DNA of 64,000 nucleotides from the NCBI GenBank assembly GCA_009746045.1, contig RPFO01000072.1, positions 1,413,330 through 1,477,329 on the forward strand, in the 5' to 3' direction. Positions 1 through 11,300 of the stretch are shown here, piece by piece. The notes under the pieces were generated by a model that was given only the letters and a program-made list of their open reading frames with translations, had not been told where the DNA came from and made no database searches. Made by a program: the position numbers and the translations under genes. The DNA is from Mesostigma viride. Its lineage: Eukaryota; Streptophyta; Mesostigmatophyceae; Mesostigmatales; Mesostigmataceae. How positions within the stretch are numbered: the stretch's first letter is position 1; each line of letters begins with the position of its first letter.

Positions 1-27
1 AGGAGACTGGGGGTCTCTGCCCTTTCT

Positions 28-117
28 CCTGTTGTGACACACAGGGATTAAAAGCACTTCGGTGCTCCGTGACTCCCCAACGGGAGCACGAGTATAATTA
101 ATTAATTAATTAATTAA
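28..117 (+). repeat. LINE 3'-end relic with terminal hairpin and TTAA tail
   Basis: Positions 62-89 form a hairpin with seven-base arms (GTGCTCC and GGAGCAC) around a loop containing CCCCAAC. A (TTAA)n tract follows at about 97-117. The same end recurs near 62770-62815, and relatives with a core CTCC-CAAC-GGAG hairpin end many LINE fragments in this window. Only the terminal piece is present; the body of the element lies outside the window or is lost. Confidence 0.55.
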
Positions 118-224
118 GGCTATGGCTGGTTGTGTAGTACCGTGCGTTAGCGGTGCACGTGACTAGGTATGTTGGCACAGCTAGGCAAACATTGTACTAA
201 GCATGGCTGCCATAGCGGCAGTGA

Positions 225-1855
225 CTACCAATCAGAGTGCAATCATACGCCGTATAATACGGTATAATACGGTATAATACGTAATACGCTGGCTTTGAGC
301 GTATGATTCATACGTTATAATACGTTTTAGCGTATAATGACGTATAATACCGTATTATACCGTATGATGCCGTGTTTTCCGCGTTTTTTTTACGTTTTGC
401 GCGGCTAGGATGCCAGAACGACAGGGCAACGATTTGAAGCCACAGATTTCGTATCTCTACTATAAGTACTGACCCGTCTGAACTTTCACAATTCGACGCG
501 ATCTTATTTTGACATTGTGGTGCACAGTGCGCGCACCGTGCGGAGGTGGCCATGGCGACGTGCGTTCCGTTAAAATATGGCTAATCCGGCGGGCGACAGG
601 CGAAAAAATTAAGCCGATGGTTAAAAGTGATGTTCTATTATGATGTTTCATAGCAAGATCTGCACTATTTGCAAATTCGCTGCCTTTGTTGGTACAGATT
701 TGCACGGGGGTCTCATCCAACGTCAATTTGGCCGCGATGAATAATCTAGCATGTGTGCCTGCGACGGTAGAACTCGATATTCGTGGGTTATTTTGATGCA
801 GCAAGAGCCGTTTAGTAACGGACACCATGAAAATAACCTAAGCATCTTCGATCTGCGGCCATTTCCTGTCATTTCTAAAATGATTTCGTTCAGGCCTGCG
901 CGATCCGCGGTTAATCCATCCATGGCTGGCTGGCTTTTCTTGCGCGCCTGGGTAGGAAATAATGCCGGCCGTGGTACGTTGATTTGCCGCATGTCACCGC
1001 CCAGTCTGTTTGCGCTCTTAATGAACCTGGCATGAAACTTTTTGCGCCGTTTCTGGGTTTTTCTTGCTATTTTGTTCTCCACTTGTTGCAGTTGTGCTAT
1101 CAGATTTTCCGCAGCTTTCAATGGTTTTCCTTACGCTGCGTATGCCATGCTTCCTAAAGCTACCCAGAATTGATCGGGCAGTTATCTGGCTTTGCTACGC
1201 TTCCTGTATGGAGGTTTTCACACGGTAGACATTCTATATTGCGTAGTCAAGGACCCTAGCTGCCTGGGAGCGGCATCACCGTTGCAAGGAGCTGGCGAGC
1301 TCATAGACGCCTGTCATGCTCTTCAGCCTGCTGGAAAACAAGGTTGTTGTATGGAAGGTGAGAATATGTGAGTTACTTATTATCACATCCCCACCTGTTT
1401 AGCCATGTTTAACATGTTGGCCCCTTGCTGGCCCACTGCACGGTCCCCTAGTTATTGCTGGCCTTTTTACCATATATAATTACTTGCATCAAAGTGAAGG
1501 CACCCAAGTAAACATAACCAATATAAAGCCACATATATACAGTTATACACATGCACACAATTATGCATGCGCACGTTTACATTCTCAGTATTACATGCAA
1601 TATATCGATCGTGTCCACAATATCCACCGTATAGAGTATAGCCGAGGGTAGGGCAACCTTGGATTATGTCCAAAACAGTGTTAAAAACATGTGGATTGAT
1701 GGTGGGTGTCTTAAAATGTGTAAAATCAGAGTATTCTAAGTGTGTCCGTACGAAAACGTATAATACCGTATTATACCGTATTATACCGTATTATACATTA
1801 TACTCCACCGTGACCGTATAACGCGTATAACGTACGATTGCACTCTGCTACCAAT
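225..1855. mobile_element. hAT-like DNA transposon, non-autonomous or decayed
   Basis: The element proper is 233-1847 (1,615 bp). Its termini begin CAGAGTGCAATC and match inverted at the far end for 17 bases with one mismatch. A perfect 8-bp direct repeat, CTACCAAT, flanks it at 225-232 and 1848-1855. An 8-bp duplication and a terminus of the CAGAG type are classical for the hAT superfamily. Inside each end lie runs of a GTATAATACG-like subterminal repeat (240-365 and 1755-1830). No intact transposase is visible. On the minus strand, the 122-residue frame at 460-828 contains TNKGSEFAN (about 672-690), which weakly resembles an integrase D-N-G-x-E-F motif and would not be expected in a hAT element, so its coding content is unexplained. 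The clean TSD suggests a fairly recent insertion. Confidence 0.7.
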
Positions 1856-1894
1856 GGATACAATTAAGCTAGCGGCTATTGTGCAAGCTGTTCT

Positions 1895-2200
1895 AGCCCG
1901 CTGGGGGCGTCCACATCTTGTACGTGGTTGATCATCAGGTCCCCGCCCCTCCAATACACCTTGGGCTTCTGGGGGTCTTGCTCACTTGTGGCGGAGGTAT
2001 TCCGGCCACAGGTCGCGTCGCTGCTGCTGCTGCTGAGCGGGGGTCAGGTCATCGTCCAGCGTCCAGGTGAGGTCGTGCAACCGCTTGTGACGACAGCTAG
2101 AGGAACTGCTGCTTGTCCTCACGGGAGGGGAAGGTGAGCAGGACTGGTGGGGGAGCCGCCTTGTCCCGTGAGTGGGGGAGGCGGTGGCACCCACGCAGTT
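1895..2200 (-). pseudogene. LINE ORF1 C-terminal domain relic
   Basis: The minus strand encodes a peptide with LDDDLTPAQQ followed by RRDLWPEYL. It is closely related to two other minus-strand copies at 38045-38245 and 38945-39185. Those continue into PVYW-GA-I-V, and here the equivalent residues are only reached after a frameshift. The pattern (acidic start, basic RR, then W-P-YL) resembles the C-terminal domain of L1/Tx1-type LINE ORF1 proteins, which bind element RNA. It is truncated at its 5' side and broken, so it is a relic. Confidence 0.55.
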
Positions 2201-2298
2201 CTACCTCACCTACCAGGACCATGAGAGCTACCATGGTCCGGGTTCTCCGATTTCTGGCCTGCGCTGGTTAAATTAAATTAAATTTTATAGCATGCCTT

Positions 2299-2665
2299 TT
2301 ATAGCATGCCTCCGTTAAAAGGGTAGGGAAACCTGTCACCAACTACGTTCATGCAGATGTTGCTGGACGACCTAGTGGTCCCAGCCCAGTTTGAGCACCG
2401 CATCCACTCTCTCTCCCGTCTTTGGACTGCCATGCAGGACAAGACGCGGTGGAAGAAGATTGTCAAGGCGCACACGCCCGACCCTGTGGGCAAGCCACCT
2501 CCCCCCAAGCGGAGGAGGCGTTTTGATGAGTAGTGTAGGTAGGATTTTCTAGATAGAGTTAGGATAGTTCGATCACGCGGCTTCCTCCACCCCATCCATC
2601 ATGAAATATGTGCTACATGACCTCCCCACGGAGGCATGTTATAATTTAATTTAATTTAATTTAAT
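2299..2665 (+). pseudogene. LINE ORF2 C-terminus and 3'UTR relic
   Basis: A 60-residue frame at 2351-2533 ends in a basic tail (PPPPKRRRRFDE) and a stop. It aligns with the C-terminus of the longer LINE at 2.7-7.1 kb (both have a W-x(4)-KxRW core followed by a P-rich tail), but belongs to a different subfamily. After the stop come about 100 bases of 3'UTR, the hairpin CTCCCCACGGAG, and a (TTAAT)n tail at 2640-2665. The same sequence occurs inverted at 7155-7545, where it is itself frameshifted. Confidence 0.6.
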
Positions 2666-2705
2666 GCCTCCGTTGGGAGATCATGTAGCACATATTCCAT
2701 GAAAT
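2666..2705 (-). repeat. Inverted LINE 3' terminus, tail-to-tail with the preceding relic
   Basis: Read on the minus strand this is a LINE terminus: a TGTGCTACATGA block, the CTCCCAACGGAG hairpin, then the shared (TTAAT)n tail. It is nearly the exact inverse of 2600-2640, so the two arms make a palindrome of about 38 bases per arm around the AT-rich tail. Confidence 0.6.
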
Positions 2706-2739
2706 CAAAACAGCCGTCAAGGCCAGCACAAGGGATGCT

Positions 2740-3123
2740 ATGCACGAACCCATTCGCTCATGCAGTATTGTGGTACGTGGCGTCCCCTCGAACGTCAACG
2801 ATGCACGCCTGGGCACCTACCTCCGGGGCGACCCCTTCCTGGGGAAGCTCGGCGTGGCCCAAAGCGTCGTCATCAAAACGGCACGACGGCTCGGCGGCCC
2901 CACCGCCCCTGTCTTGGTGGAATTCCACCGCAAGGAGGACAAGCTGCAGGTGCAGAAGGCCCGCCGGAACCTCCACGATACCCAACTGAGCATCGACGAT
3001 TACTATACCCCGGAGCAGCTTGAGGCCCGGGCTGCCGCTTTGAACCGGCCGGAGGTCCACGAGGCTCGGGCAGCCAAGCAGGCCAACCCGCAACTACGGT
3101 GCAGCATCTATGCCCGCCTCTAA
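2740..3123 (+). pseudogene. LINE ORF1-like RNA-binding protein
   Basis: This 127-residue frame begins MHEPIRSCSIVVRGVP and contains a beta-alpha-beta pattern reminiscent of the RRM of LINE ORF1 proteins (SIVVRGVPS early, then PVLVEFHRKED at about 58-68). IDDYYTPEQLEARAA follows, like the start of the ORF1 C-terminal domain. ORF1 proteins coat the element RNA and chaperone target-primed reverse transcription. A proline-rich frame (3110-3412) follows in another register and may be its frameshifted continuation. Called a pseudogene because the downstream ORF is broken; this frame alone is open. Confidence 0.5.
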
Positions 3124-3809
3124 TTTAATGGCGTCTTCATCGTCCGCATTAACGGCCATGCAGGACCTTCCTCCAATGACGGCGACCCCCATGGATACCG
3201 CCGTGCCAGCGCCCCAGCCCCCTGCTCGGCCCCCGCCGTCACCGCCATCGCCACCGGCATCGACGGTCACCTGCTCCCCAGCACGTGTGGGGATCCGCCG
3301 GGGCAACTTCAGCTCAGGTATGGCTGCCAGGCTTGGCCGTCCCCCTAATAAATTCGTTCGCTTTGCACCTGAGCCGGAGCCCGCGCTGCGAACCCTTCTC
3401 TCCTATCAATGACGACGCTCGCGGCCCCGCGGCTCCGCGGCTCTAGCAGTGGGATCTGCCTAACTCCCCTTCCCGCCCCTTTGCCTTCGCAGCCCTCGGG
3501 CTGTCGGAGAGAGAGCAACGGGTCGGCAGTGAGCCAGGTTCGCCCCGCCTCGCGCGGCCGCCTCCGAAACCTCCTCAGACTGCACGCATTTCTTATGCGT
3601 GCAGACGCAGACTCATTCTACCTGGCCACCCGAGCCAACCGTCGGCGTCGCCTCGACGCGTTGGCAGGAAGAATCGAAACGGTGATTGAAAGCATAAGTC
3701 CCCAACCCGCCCCCCTACCCCACCACCTCCACCCCCACCCCCATCACCACCCTGCTCCATCTCCGCCCCCACCCCCGCCTGCACCCCCCTTTTCGGTCAA
3801 CGCGCGCCC

Positions 3810-6800
3810 TTGGTCATCGCCACCTTCAACGCCCGCACGCTCCAGCCCGACGCTGACCGCTGTCACTGCCTGCGCAGTGACGACTGTCAGTGCCATCGAG
3901 TCTCCAATCTTATTGGTTTCTGCATCGACAATAATATCGCCATCCTGGGAATCCAAGAACACAGGCGCACTGCATCGGCCCGCGGATCAACTGCCCTTGT
4001 TGCTGACGACATCGACGGCTGGCGGTTCTACTACGGAGGCGGCGACGGCACCGGGAACGGGGGCGTCGGTCTCCTCTGCTCCCCGCTCGCCGTACGCCAC
4101 ATGGGCGAACCCCAGCTGGTCAACGCTCGGCTCCTCGTGGCCACTTTTCATTCGATGGAGGGCCACTCGACCTACGCCCTGACGGTGGGCGTTGGTTACG
4201 CACCCCACTCCGGCCACCCAGAACAAGACCGCAAGGACTTCTTTGCAGCGCTGGAGAACCTGGCGAACGGCATCCCTGGTCGCAACTACCTCGCTCTGCT
4301 GCTGGACGCCAACGCCACGCTACCACCGGGTACTGGCGGATGTCAGCACGCCCCCAACGGTACGGTCTCCAATGCCAACACTGAACTTTTTGCTGATTTG
4401 CTTACGACATGCGATTTGGTCACTGCCAACACCGCTTTCCACATAGTCCAGATGCTTTGGTCACACACACCTCGCCAACTGGCACTGAACGCTGCATTGA
4501 CTATGTTGTAATGCGCAAGCGTCATCAAGGATCTGTACTAGCTGCTCGCTCGCATGTGATCCCCCTGGTGCGCTCCGATCATCGCATCGTCACCGCCCGC
4601 ATCCGCCTGCGATTCCCCTCGCCCTTTCGTAAGCACGTGGCACCCCTGATTTGCGCACACTTCAGTTGCTCGAGAAATCTGACGACGCTCTGGAGGACTT
4701 CCCTGAAAAACGCGCCCACAAGCGCGCCGCAGAGGCGTTCGTCGACGCGCTGGACATCCCGGCCAGCCACGCCCAGCTGTTCGCTGCCGGCCCGGCATCG
4801 GCCCTTCGGCACCTCGCTGACAAGCTGCCCGCGGCCGGGGCCCTACTGCCCCCCCGCCGCCCGCCCCGCTTCACCAGCCTGCACCGGCTCCCCGCCGTCA
4901 TCCAGGCCCGGCAAGCCCTGCGCGACAACAGCGACCCCGCCCGCTACGCCCGCCTCAAAGCCGATTACCACTCGGCCATCCGGCAGGCGACCAAGGAGCA
5001 GGAGGACCTTCATGTCCGCGAGTACTTCGCCCACCTCAAGGACCAGCACGGCAAGTACGCCTGGACCCGCCTGCATGCGTCACGCCCAACGGCCCGCCGG
5101 CGGCGCGCAGCCGGCGCCGCGGACGCTCTCTGGCTCACCGCAGCAGCAGCTCGACCAGTGGTATTCCTCCCAGTCCCGGCTGCTCGGCGCCCCCCCGCCG
5201 CCTCCGCCGCTTGGCCCTCTGGCGGCCGCACGCCTGGCAGTAGCACCGGCGGACGTCCCTGCGCCGCCCACGCCGCCCGCCGCTGAGCAGGACTAGTACA
5301 CGTACCCAGCCCTGACGGAACCCCTGGCCGACCCCAACGAGCTCCCGCCGTTCACCGAGCTCGAGCTGAGCACCGCCGCCAAGCAACTCCGCTTTTATGC
5401 CGCCGTTGGACCTGACCAGCTCCCAGCCCCGGCTGACGGCGCTCACGGGGGTCCTGCTTGACGTCTGCAACCGGATCCTGCTTGCCGACGCGCCGCCGAT
5501 TCCTGAGTGGCAGCACAGCTACCGTATTATGCTGTACAAAAACAAAGGTTCCCCTGACGACCCCGCCAACTACAGAGGAGTCTGCATCCGGCCAGAGCGC
5601 CGCACTTAAGTTGTTCATGCGCATGATCCTCAACCGCCTTCGTTCTGCTCTCGACTGTCAGCTTGGGGAAAGTCAAATGGGCTTCCGTCCTGGGCGCAAC
5701 ACCGTCACGGGCCATCTTCGTCGCGCGTCGCCTCTTCGAGGAAATCGCTCTCCTGCAACCTGGTGAGTTTCCCGCCATCCTGATCTTCGTCGACTTCATC
5801 AAGGCTTTTGATTCTGTCCTCTGGGACGCTCTATGGGCTGTACTTGCTCGCGCTCGCGTCCCCACTCCCCTGATTACCGTCATCCGCACGCTGTATGAGG
5901 GGTCGACCACTTCGGTGCGCACTCAACACGGCATTACCCCGCCATGCCCACTGCAGACCGGCGTCTGGCAGGGTTGCGTCCTGTCGCCGTACCTGTTTAT
6001 TATTGTAGTGGATTATGTTATGCGCCAGGCACGTGCTCGCTTTGCTAGCATTGCAGGCCGTGCCCCTGGCCTAGCGATCACGAACGAGCTTGGGGAAGGG
6101 GGGCCGACTAACAAGCAGAATTTACTAGCTGACCTCATTTATGCCGACGACATCACGCTCATCGAGAAGCCGGAGTCTGCCCAACTTTGGCTGGACTGCC
6201 TGGCGCTCGAGGCTCGGGCGGTTGGTCTAGAAATCAGCCCCAAAACGGAGGCCCTGGCCCTCGGCATGGCAGGGCCCCCACCCACACTCCGCCTCTTAGA
6301 CGATGCCGAGGTCAACTACCCTCCTTCAGGCCGCTTCAAGCTGCTCGGCAGTTGGCTTCCCGACTGCGAGGACGACATGACGACACGGATCGGCATGGCG
6401 TGGGCGCACCTCCATGACCACCGCCGCTGGTGGAGCAACCCCGCCCTACCCCGGATCGTCAAGCGTGACCTCTTCAAGGTCGTCATTCTGACGATCCTGA
6501 CCTACGGCGCCGAGACGTGGACACTGATGCAGGAGCTGGAGCAACGACTCGACGGCGCCGTCACCAAGATGCTGCGCAAGGCCCTTAACATCCCCTTTGG
6601 TTTGCACATTAGTAATGAGGATTTGTACGCTGATTTGCCCTATGTTTCCCACATTATTAGGCACAGGCGCCTGGGCCTAGCCGGGCACCTGGCCCGCACA
6701 GATCAGGTAGATACATCAGATAGACTAGCTGGCACCAAGCCCGCCCAGCCTGGGCGATATGTCCTCACCTGGCGTGCCCCCGGCCGCGCGCGGCAGGGCC

Positions 6801-7003
6801 GCCACCCGTGGACTTTTCGTGATAGACTCGGCATGGACATGTGCTACACTAGACGTGACGGGCTCACACCCGGGCAGCCTCCTGGTTTGTCTGTAATATG
6901 GAGGCAGATGGTGCGCAAGGATAGATGGCAAGTAGTGATGAAGGAGACCACCCCCAAGCCTGTGGGGGCTCCGCGTGTGACCAAGTATGGTGCCCATTCA
7001 TAG
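3810..7003 (+). pseudogene. LINE ORF2: APE endonuclease plus reverse transcriptase, frameshifted
   Basis: The endonuclease occupies 3810-4640. TFNARTL, the catalytic-type glutamate in LGIQEHR, GGVGLL, LDANA and LVTANT are in one frame, and IDYV and the terminal SDHR appear only after a frameshift near 4440-4520. A linker follows at 4650-5290 with a second register change near 5085 and a stop at 5294-5296. RT palm segments run 5300-7003: YRIMLYKNKGSPDDPANYRG (to 5609, then a stop), GFRPGRNT in another frame (about 5680), then a 446-residue open stretch from 5663. That stretch contains motif A FVDFIKAFD (5792) and the catalytic YADD (6140-6151), ending with RHRRLGLAGH and a W-rich C-terminus. 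The catalytic aspartates are intact, but at least three frameshifts and two stops break the protein. Confidence 0.8.
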
Positions 7004-7154
7004 CGATTCGGGCCGCGGTGCCCACACCCCTGTAACTAGGACCTAGATCGATGATAGCATATACCATCCATTCCATCCCATGTTCCCCTCCCACTGAGGA
7101 CTTATGCTCACGTGACGCAGTCACGTGTCTAGCTATTAATTAATTAATTAATAT

Positions 7155-7545
7155 TCCATGATGGATGGGTGGGGTGGAGGGAGCCGCGTAATCGAACTAT
7201 CCTAACTCTAAGCTATCTAGTAGCTAGTCTAGAAAATCCTTACTACACTACTCATCAAAACGCCTCCTCCTCTTGGGGGGAGGGGGCTTGCCCACAGGGT
7301 CGGGCGTGTGAGCCTTGACAATCTTCTGCCACCGCGTCTTGTCCTGCATGGCAGTCCAAAGACGGACGGGAGAGAGAGTGGATGCGGTTCTCAAACTGGG
7401 CTGGGACCACTAGGTCGTCCAGCAACATCTGGATGTCGTTCGTGACAGGTTTCCCTACCCTTTTGGGAATGCCCTTGGGGCCAGGCCAGGTCAGAATGTG
7501 TCGCCCTGGCTGGTTGTCTCCTTGATATTTATATAATAACATAAT
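7155..7545 (-). pseudogene. Inverted LINE ORF2 C-terminus relic
   Basis: On the minus strand this reads GRHILTWPGPKG, then MLLDDLVVPAQFE and IHSLSR, then a frameshift relative to the plus copy at 2299-2665. It continues to the same basic tail and stop region and the same 3'UTR, ending at 7155 against the (TTAA)n tract of the LINE. It extends further 5' than the 2.3-kb copy, so the two are independent truncations of one subfamily. Confidence 0.6.
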
Positions 7546-7659
7546 AAATAAACAAAAATGGAATAAAGGAAGAGGTACATACTACATGCTTGTCTCCTTC
7601 ATACACCATGCACATGGCAATCAATGGGATGCCTTGCGCACCCATGGGGATCAATTAAT

Positions 7660-7850
7660 TAATTAAATAAGAACATAACTCCGCTGGGAGCTTATGCACG
7701 AACAAATAGCCCTGAGAGGGGGCGTATGGTTGTCTCCTTGATATGGTTTCTAATACATTCTGAGCTACAACCTGCAGGCCGGTGGGGGGATGTAAACCGC
7801 CACCTGCTCTGGGTGCACAAGGTGCACCGGCCTGCACCACCATGATGTAT
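7660..7850 (-). repeat. Interspersed repeat R1 (LINE 3' end, minus)
   Basis: The plus strand shows (TTAA)n, then GAACATAACTCCGCTGGGAG, a CCCTGAGAGGGGGCGTATGG block, TAATACATTCTGAGCTAC, and a TGTAAACCGCC...CTCTGGGTGCAC block. The same order recurs at 36776, 37619 and 38516, with shorter pieces at 37538 and 38306. Read on the minus strand it is a LINE 3'UTR ending in the CTCC-CAAC-GGAG-type hairpin and a TTAA tail. Confidence 0.6.
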
Positions 7851-8059
7851 CATACCTAAAAGGCCAACACATGGGGATAGGGCAGTGGATCGAAGTGGAG
7901 TTATTGGATCGATCATCGTGGCCGGTATCAACTAATGAATGGCGCCCCTGGACCATGGGGCAGCCCTACGGCATCGATCCGCTATGCTTTTGCTATGTCG
8001 AAGCTGTATTGCTTCCATATACAGCAGTTGCTCTAGACTTTCCCAGTGATCGAGCAGTT

Positions 8060-8220
8060 TAATTGAACCTGTAGCCTGCCTTTCGAGAGAAGGGGGGGGG
8101 TCCCCCATGCCCCCTTCTTGTAGATGTGCATCACACAGGGGGCAAAGTACATACCTACTCAAAAGTTGGTACCCCGTGACTCTCCCAACGGAGGCGCGTG
8201 AATGAATGAATGAATAAGTG
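8060..8220 (+). repeat. LINE 3' end with short GAAT tail
   Basis: The segment runs from TTAATTGAACCTGTAGCCTG through a GAGAGAAGGGGGGGGGTCCC block to GGTACCCCGTGACTCTCCC, then the hairpin CTCCCAACGGAG, GCGCGT and about four GAAT units. It is the same terminus as 39935-40090, where the GAAT tail has grown to hundreds of bases. 7850-8060 between R1 and this copy holds nothing I recognise. Confidence 0.6.
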
Positions 8221-8380
8221 AAAATGTGATTAAAATGAAAGGGTTACCATTGATTGGCAGTGCATTTCTAAATATTAATGACAGCAGTTGGGGAAAAAAT
8301 AACATGTCTTAACGTTCTGACAAATGCCATGCCTGCCTAGGCCCCGATTTCCGGATGATCATCGCCGCACAGTTGCCTGT

Positions 8381-11300
8381 TTATGCAATAAGTAGCACTT
8401 CATACAGTTGACCACCGTACTCCTGTCCCACACGCTGCAGCCCTTGGAACCCTTTCATTCTCCCGAGTAGATGAAAGCGACGCCACGCGTCTGGTCCCTC
8501 ACGGTTTGCCTCTTCACGTCTGGTGGCAGCAGCCCCAGCCCCATGGCGCTCTGGGATCCTTTGGGGAGCTTCAGACAGTGAGGATCGAAGCAGCTGCCCT
8601 ATGTCTGACTTGAGGTGCATCGCGAGTGCCAGCTCCTCGTCTGATAGGCGAGCGTGGTAGAACCGGTGCACCTCCTGGTCAGACAAGCATATTTCATCAA
8701 CAAAAAGCGCAGGACGTGCCACATTAGTGCGTTTTCCCCGTAAAAATGGTTGCGGTGACTTCAGTTTCGCAATGAGTACACTGTCCCTATCCACACATAG
8801 CTGCGAATTGATGCACTTGCCACCAAGCTCCCCTACTGGCCTTGATCATATTCGTTCATCAAATAGCCAGCACCTCCAGGCCATCCCCCTTGGCACCAGA
8901 GAGTGAGCTCATCATCCTTGACCAGGGCCAAGGACACCACCGCATGCAGGTATTCTTCATACCAGGAGACACCTCTTGTCAGCGGCGCTCATGCCCAAGG
9001 CGTCCACATACCACCGCCCGCAGGGGACCAACCTCATTCGCTAGACAAGCACTGCACTACAGGAGAGCCATCACTCGTGTCCAACTCCGAGCTTTATCCA
9101 AGTGTTAGAGCAGTGGCTGGGAAAAGAAATGAAGACAAAGCTTAAAACAGGCTCAAAGACGTAGTTCCCGAGACAAACCGCAGAAAGGTGTATGGCGGGG
9201 TTCTTTATAAAGCACGGGGCAGCAAGATACTAAGATACCAAGATACTAAGATACCAAGATACTAAGATACTAAGATACTACGATGTAGCACTCACTACTT
9301 GTCGCACCTACCGATGTGGATTTCCAGCCAGCCCTACACATCTCGGGCTACATGAATACCTTAACGACAACGGCCAACCCTGGACGTAAGATCTCCTCGT
9401 TGCCAAGTCCATGCCCCCATCCAGTCAGGCAAACCAGACGCCAGGCGCATAAGCTTCATGACGTGACATGACATCACTCACCTGCAGTATCTGGCCGCAC
9501 GTGAAACCGGTCGCCGAATGCAGCGTCCGCGCGCACGGGCCCATCTCCCCGTACGCGTCCACAGGGAACAACAGCGTCAAGAACGGCCGGTGTAGCTCCA
9601 CGTGCGCCAAGTCCCCGTCCGTGAGCGGTCGCAGTACCACCGCGTCCTCCCCATCCCCGCCTTGCATGCCCATGCCTCCCTGCCACCCGTCCCCGTCCCT
9701 GCCATGCTGACTATGGCACATGCACCGATGCTCCCCAGTGTCCTCCTCCTCCTCCTGCTCCATGCCCAGGTCCCCACCCGGTTTCTTCCCCACAGCGACA
9801 CGCACTATACCTCCATCCATGGATCGTGTCAGGCTGGGCCCAGCAGGCCCACTCCCAACCACAACGTCGAAAGGGGTTGACGATCGAAGCCGTAGAAGAG
9901 CATCTCCCCCGCTCGCATTGCGTCTGGCTTCGTTGGCGCCGTCCCTAGCCTCGGCCCGCACCTCTCCCGGCCCGCACTTCCGCTGCATCTCCCTCTGCTG
10001 CGTACGCATGCGGCTTGCTAGTAGCGACAGGCGCGACAAGGCAGCAGACAAGTCCCTCCCCTCCCTTCCATTGCATTCCTCTTCCTCCTCACTATCCTCC
10101 ACCACCTCCACGTCGTCTGCCGTGGTTTCCACCCGACCGCCCAAAGAGACCGCCGTCCTTCCCACTAGAGCAGGCAATGTCGCCCCCTTGATCGCATCTG
10201 ATCCACCACCACTGCTAGCATCTGCCACTGCGGTGACGTCTGCCGGTGCGCTCTGCCGGACCCTCCTTGCCCTGCCACCCCTCATGCGACACTTGGGGCA
10301 CCCACCACTGTGACCGCCCCAAGTGTGGGGATGAAGGGGCCCCACGTGTTCACCCCCCTTCCCCTCGTCCTCCCCAGCACGAACCGCCACCACCAGGCTT
10401 GCGCAAGTCACTGGCGCATCCACTGTCCAGGTGACATGCGAAAGAAGTTTGGCGGGCGTCAGCCCTCGCGCATGCGGGTAGCACGAGTAGCGTGCCTGGT
10501 CAGCAGCCACTAGCGACTCCGCCTGGTTCCAAGGGACCGCACGACGAGCATACGCGCCGTCCTGCGCCGTTTGCGTGCCGTGGAGCCATATGGAACGCGG
10601 CATATCCGGCACAGGCAGCGTTCCAAGAATAGCCAGCGGGCCAACTGTTTTTGCAGAGCCGTTCTCCCCTACCCACGTATGCTGGCAGGATCGCAGGTCC
10701 CTGGGGCCAAGTCTGCCATCTGGGTGCCCAGCATCTGCCGTACCTGCCAGGTGGCGATTGGACGCATCACTATCGGATATGTCAAACGCATGGCATGCGC
10801 TTGCGGGCATGTGATCATGGCGGTTGAGGTCCACTGGCACGAGTGCACCGCGGGAATGGGCCCCGTGATGCCTCTGAGGGGTCACGGGGGGGTGATGGTC
10901 CGTGTGCCCGGGGCCTGAGTGCATGGGCGTATCGGCGCGGGCACCGGATGTCTCGACGCTGTTCTCCCCTTCCTCTGCGAACGGGCTGTGGGGACCACGC
11001 ATGGATTGCCCAGGACCTGTCGAGATGCTGCACTCGGGGGGCTGGGTGATGAGCTGGCGCGCCATGTCAGCACTGAAGGTCAGGCACCGCAGCCGCCGGC
11101 CGCATTGGGCGCTACGCAGCACCCACTCGGGCGTGATCACGGCCTCGCCTGCCAGGGGGGCCAGCTGACGGGCGGCGCGTGGCGAGCAGACCACGTGCGT
11201 GGACCCGCCGGCGACCAGGCTGTGACATTCGACAGCACCGCCACGGAGGAGGGCCGACTGGGCGCGGTCGTGGTCGTTGCAGGCAGGGTCGATGTAAAAG

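Larger units (their letters stand above)
2700..7155 (+). mobile_element. Nearly full-length APE-type non-LTR retrotransposon (LINE)
   Basis: The element carries, in order, an ORF1-like protein, an apurinic-type endonuclease, a linker and a reverse transcriptase with C-terminal region, then a 3'UTR. The 3'UTR ends in a perfect 8-bp-stem hairpin (CACGTGAC, loop GCA, GTCACGTG; 7109-7127) and a (TTAA)n tail (7133-7152). Domain order and the C-terminal RHRRLGLAGH motif fit an L1/Tx1-like LINE with APE endonuclease. Several frameshifts and stops show it cannot now make full-length ORF2. Inverted copies of a second LINE's 3' end flank it on both sides (2299-2665 and 7155-7545). No target duplication was recognised. 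Confidence 0.8.

Noticed and set aside
9100-9135. Alternative BRCT acceptor with TTTCTTTTCCCAG
   Set aside because: It gives only three codons (PLL) before a stop, whereas 8674 continues a motif; kept only as an alternative.
9425-9481. Extension of the BRCT frame to a stop near 9425
   Set aside because: The frame runs through a consensus donor (CAG|GTGAGT at 9481); exon 2 at 8674-8381 gives a better continuation.
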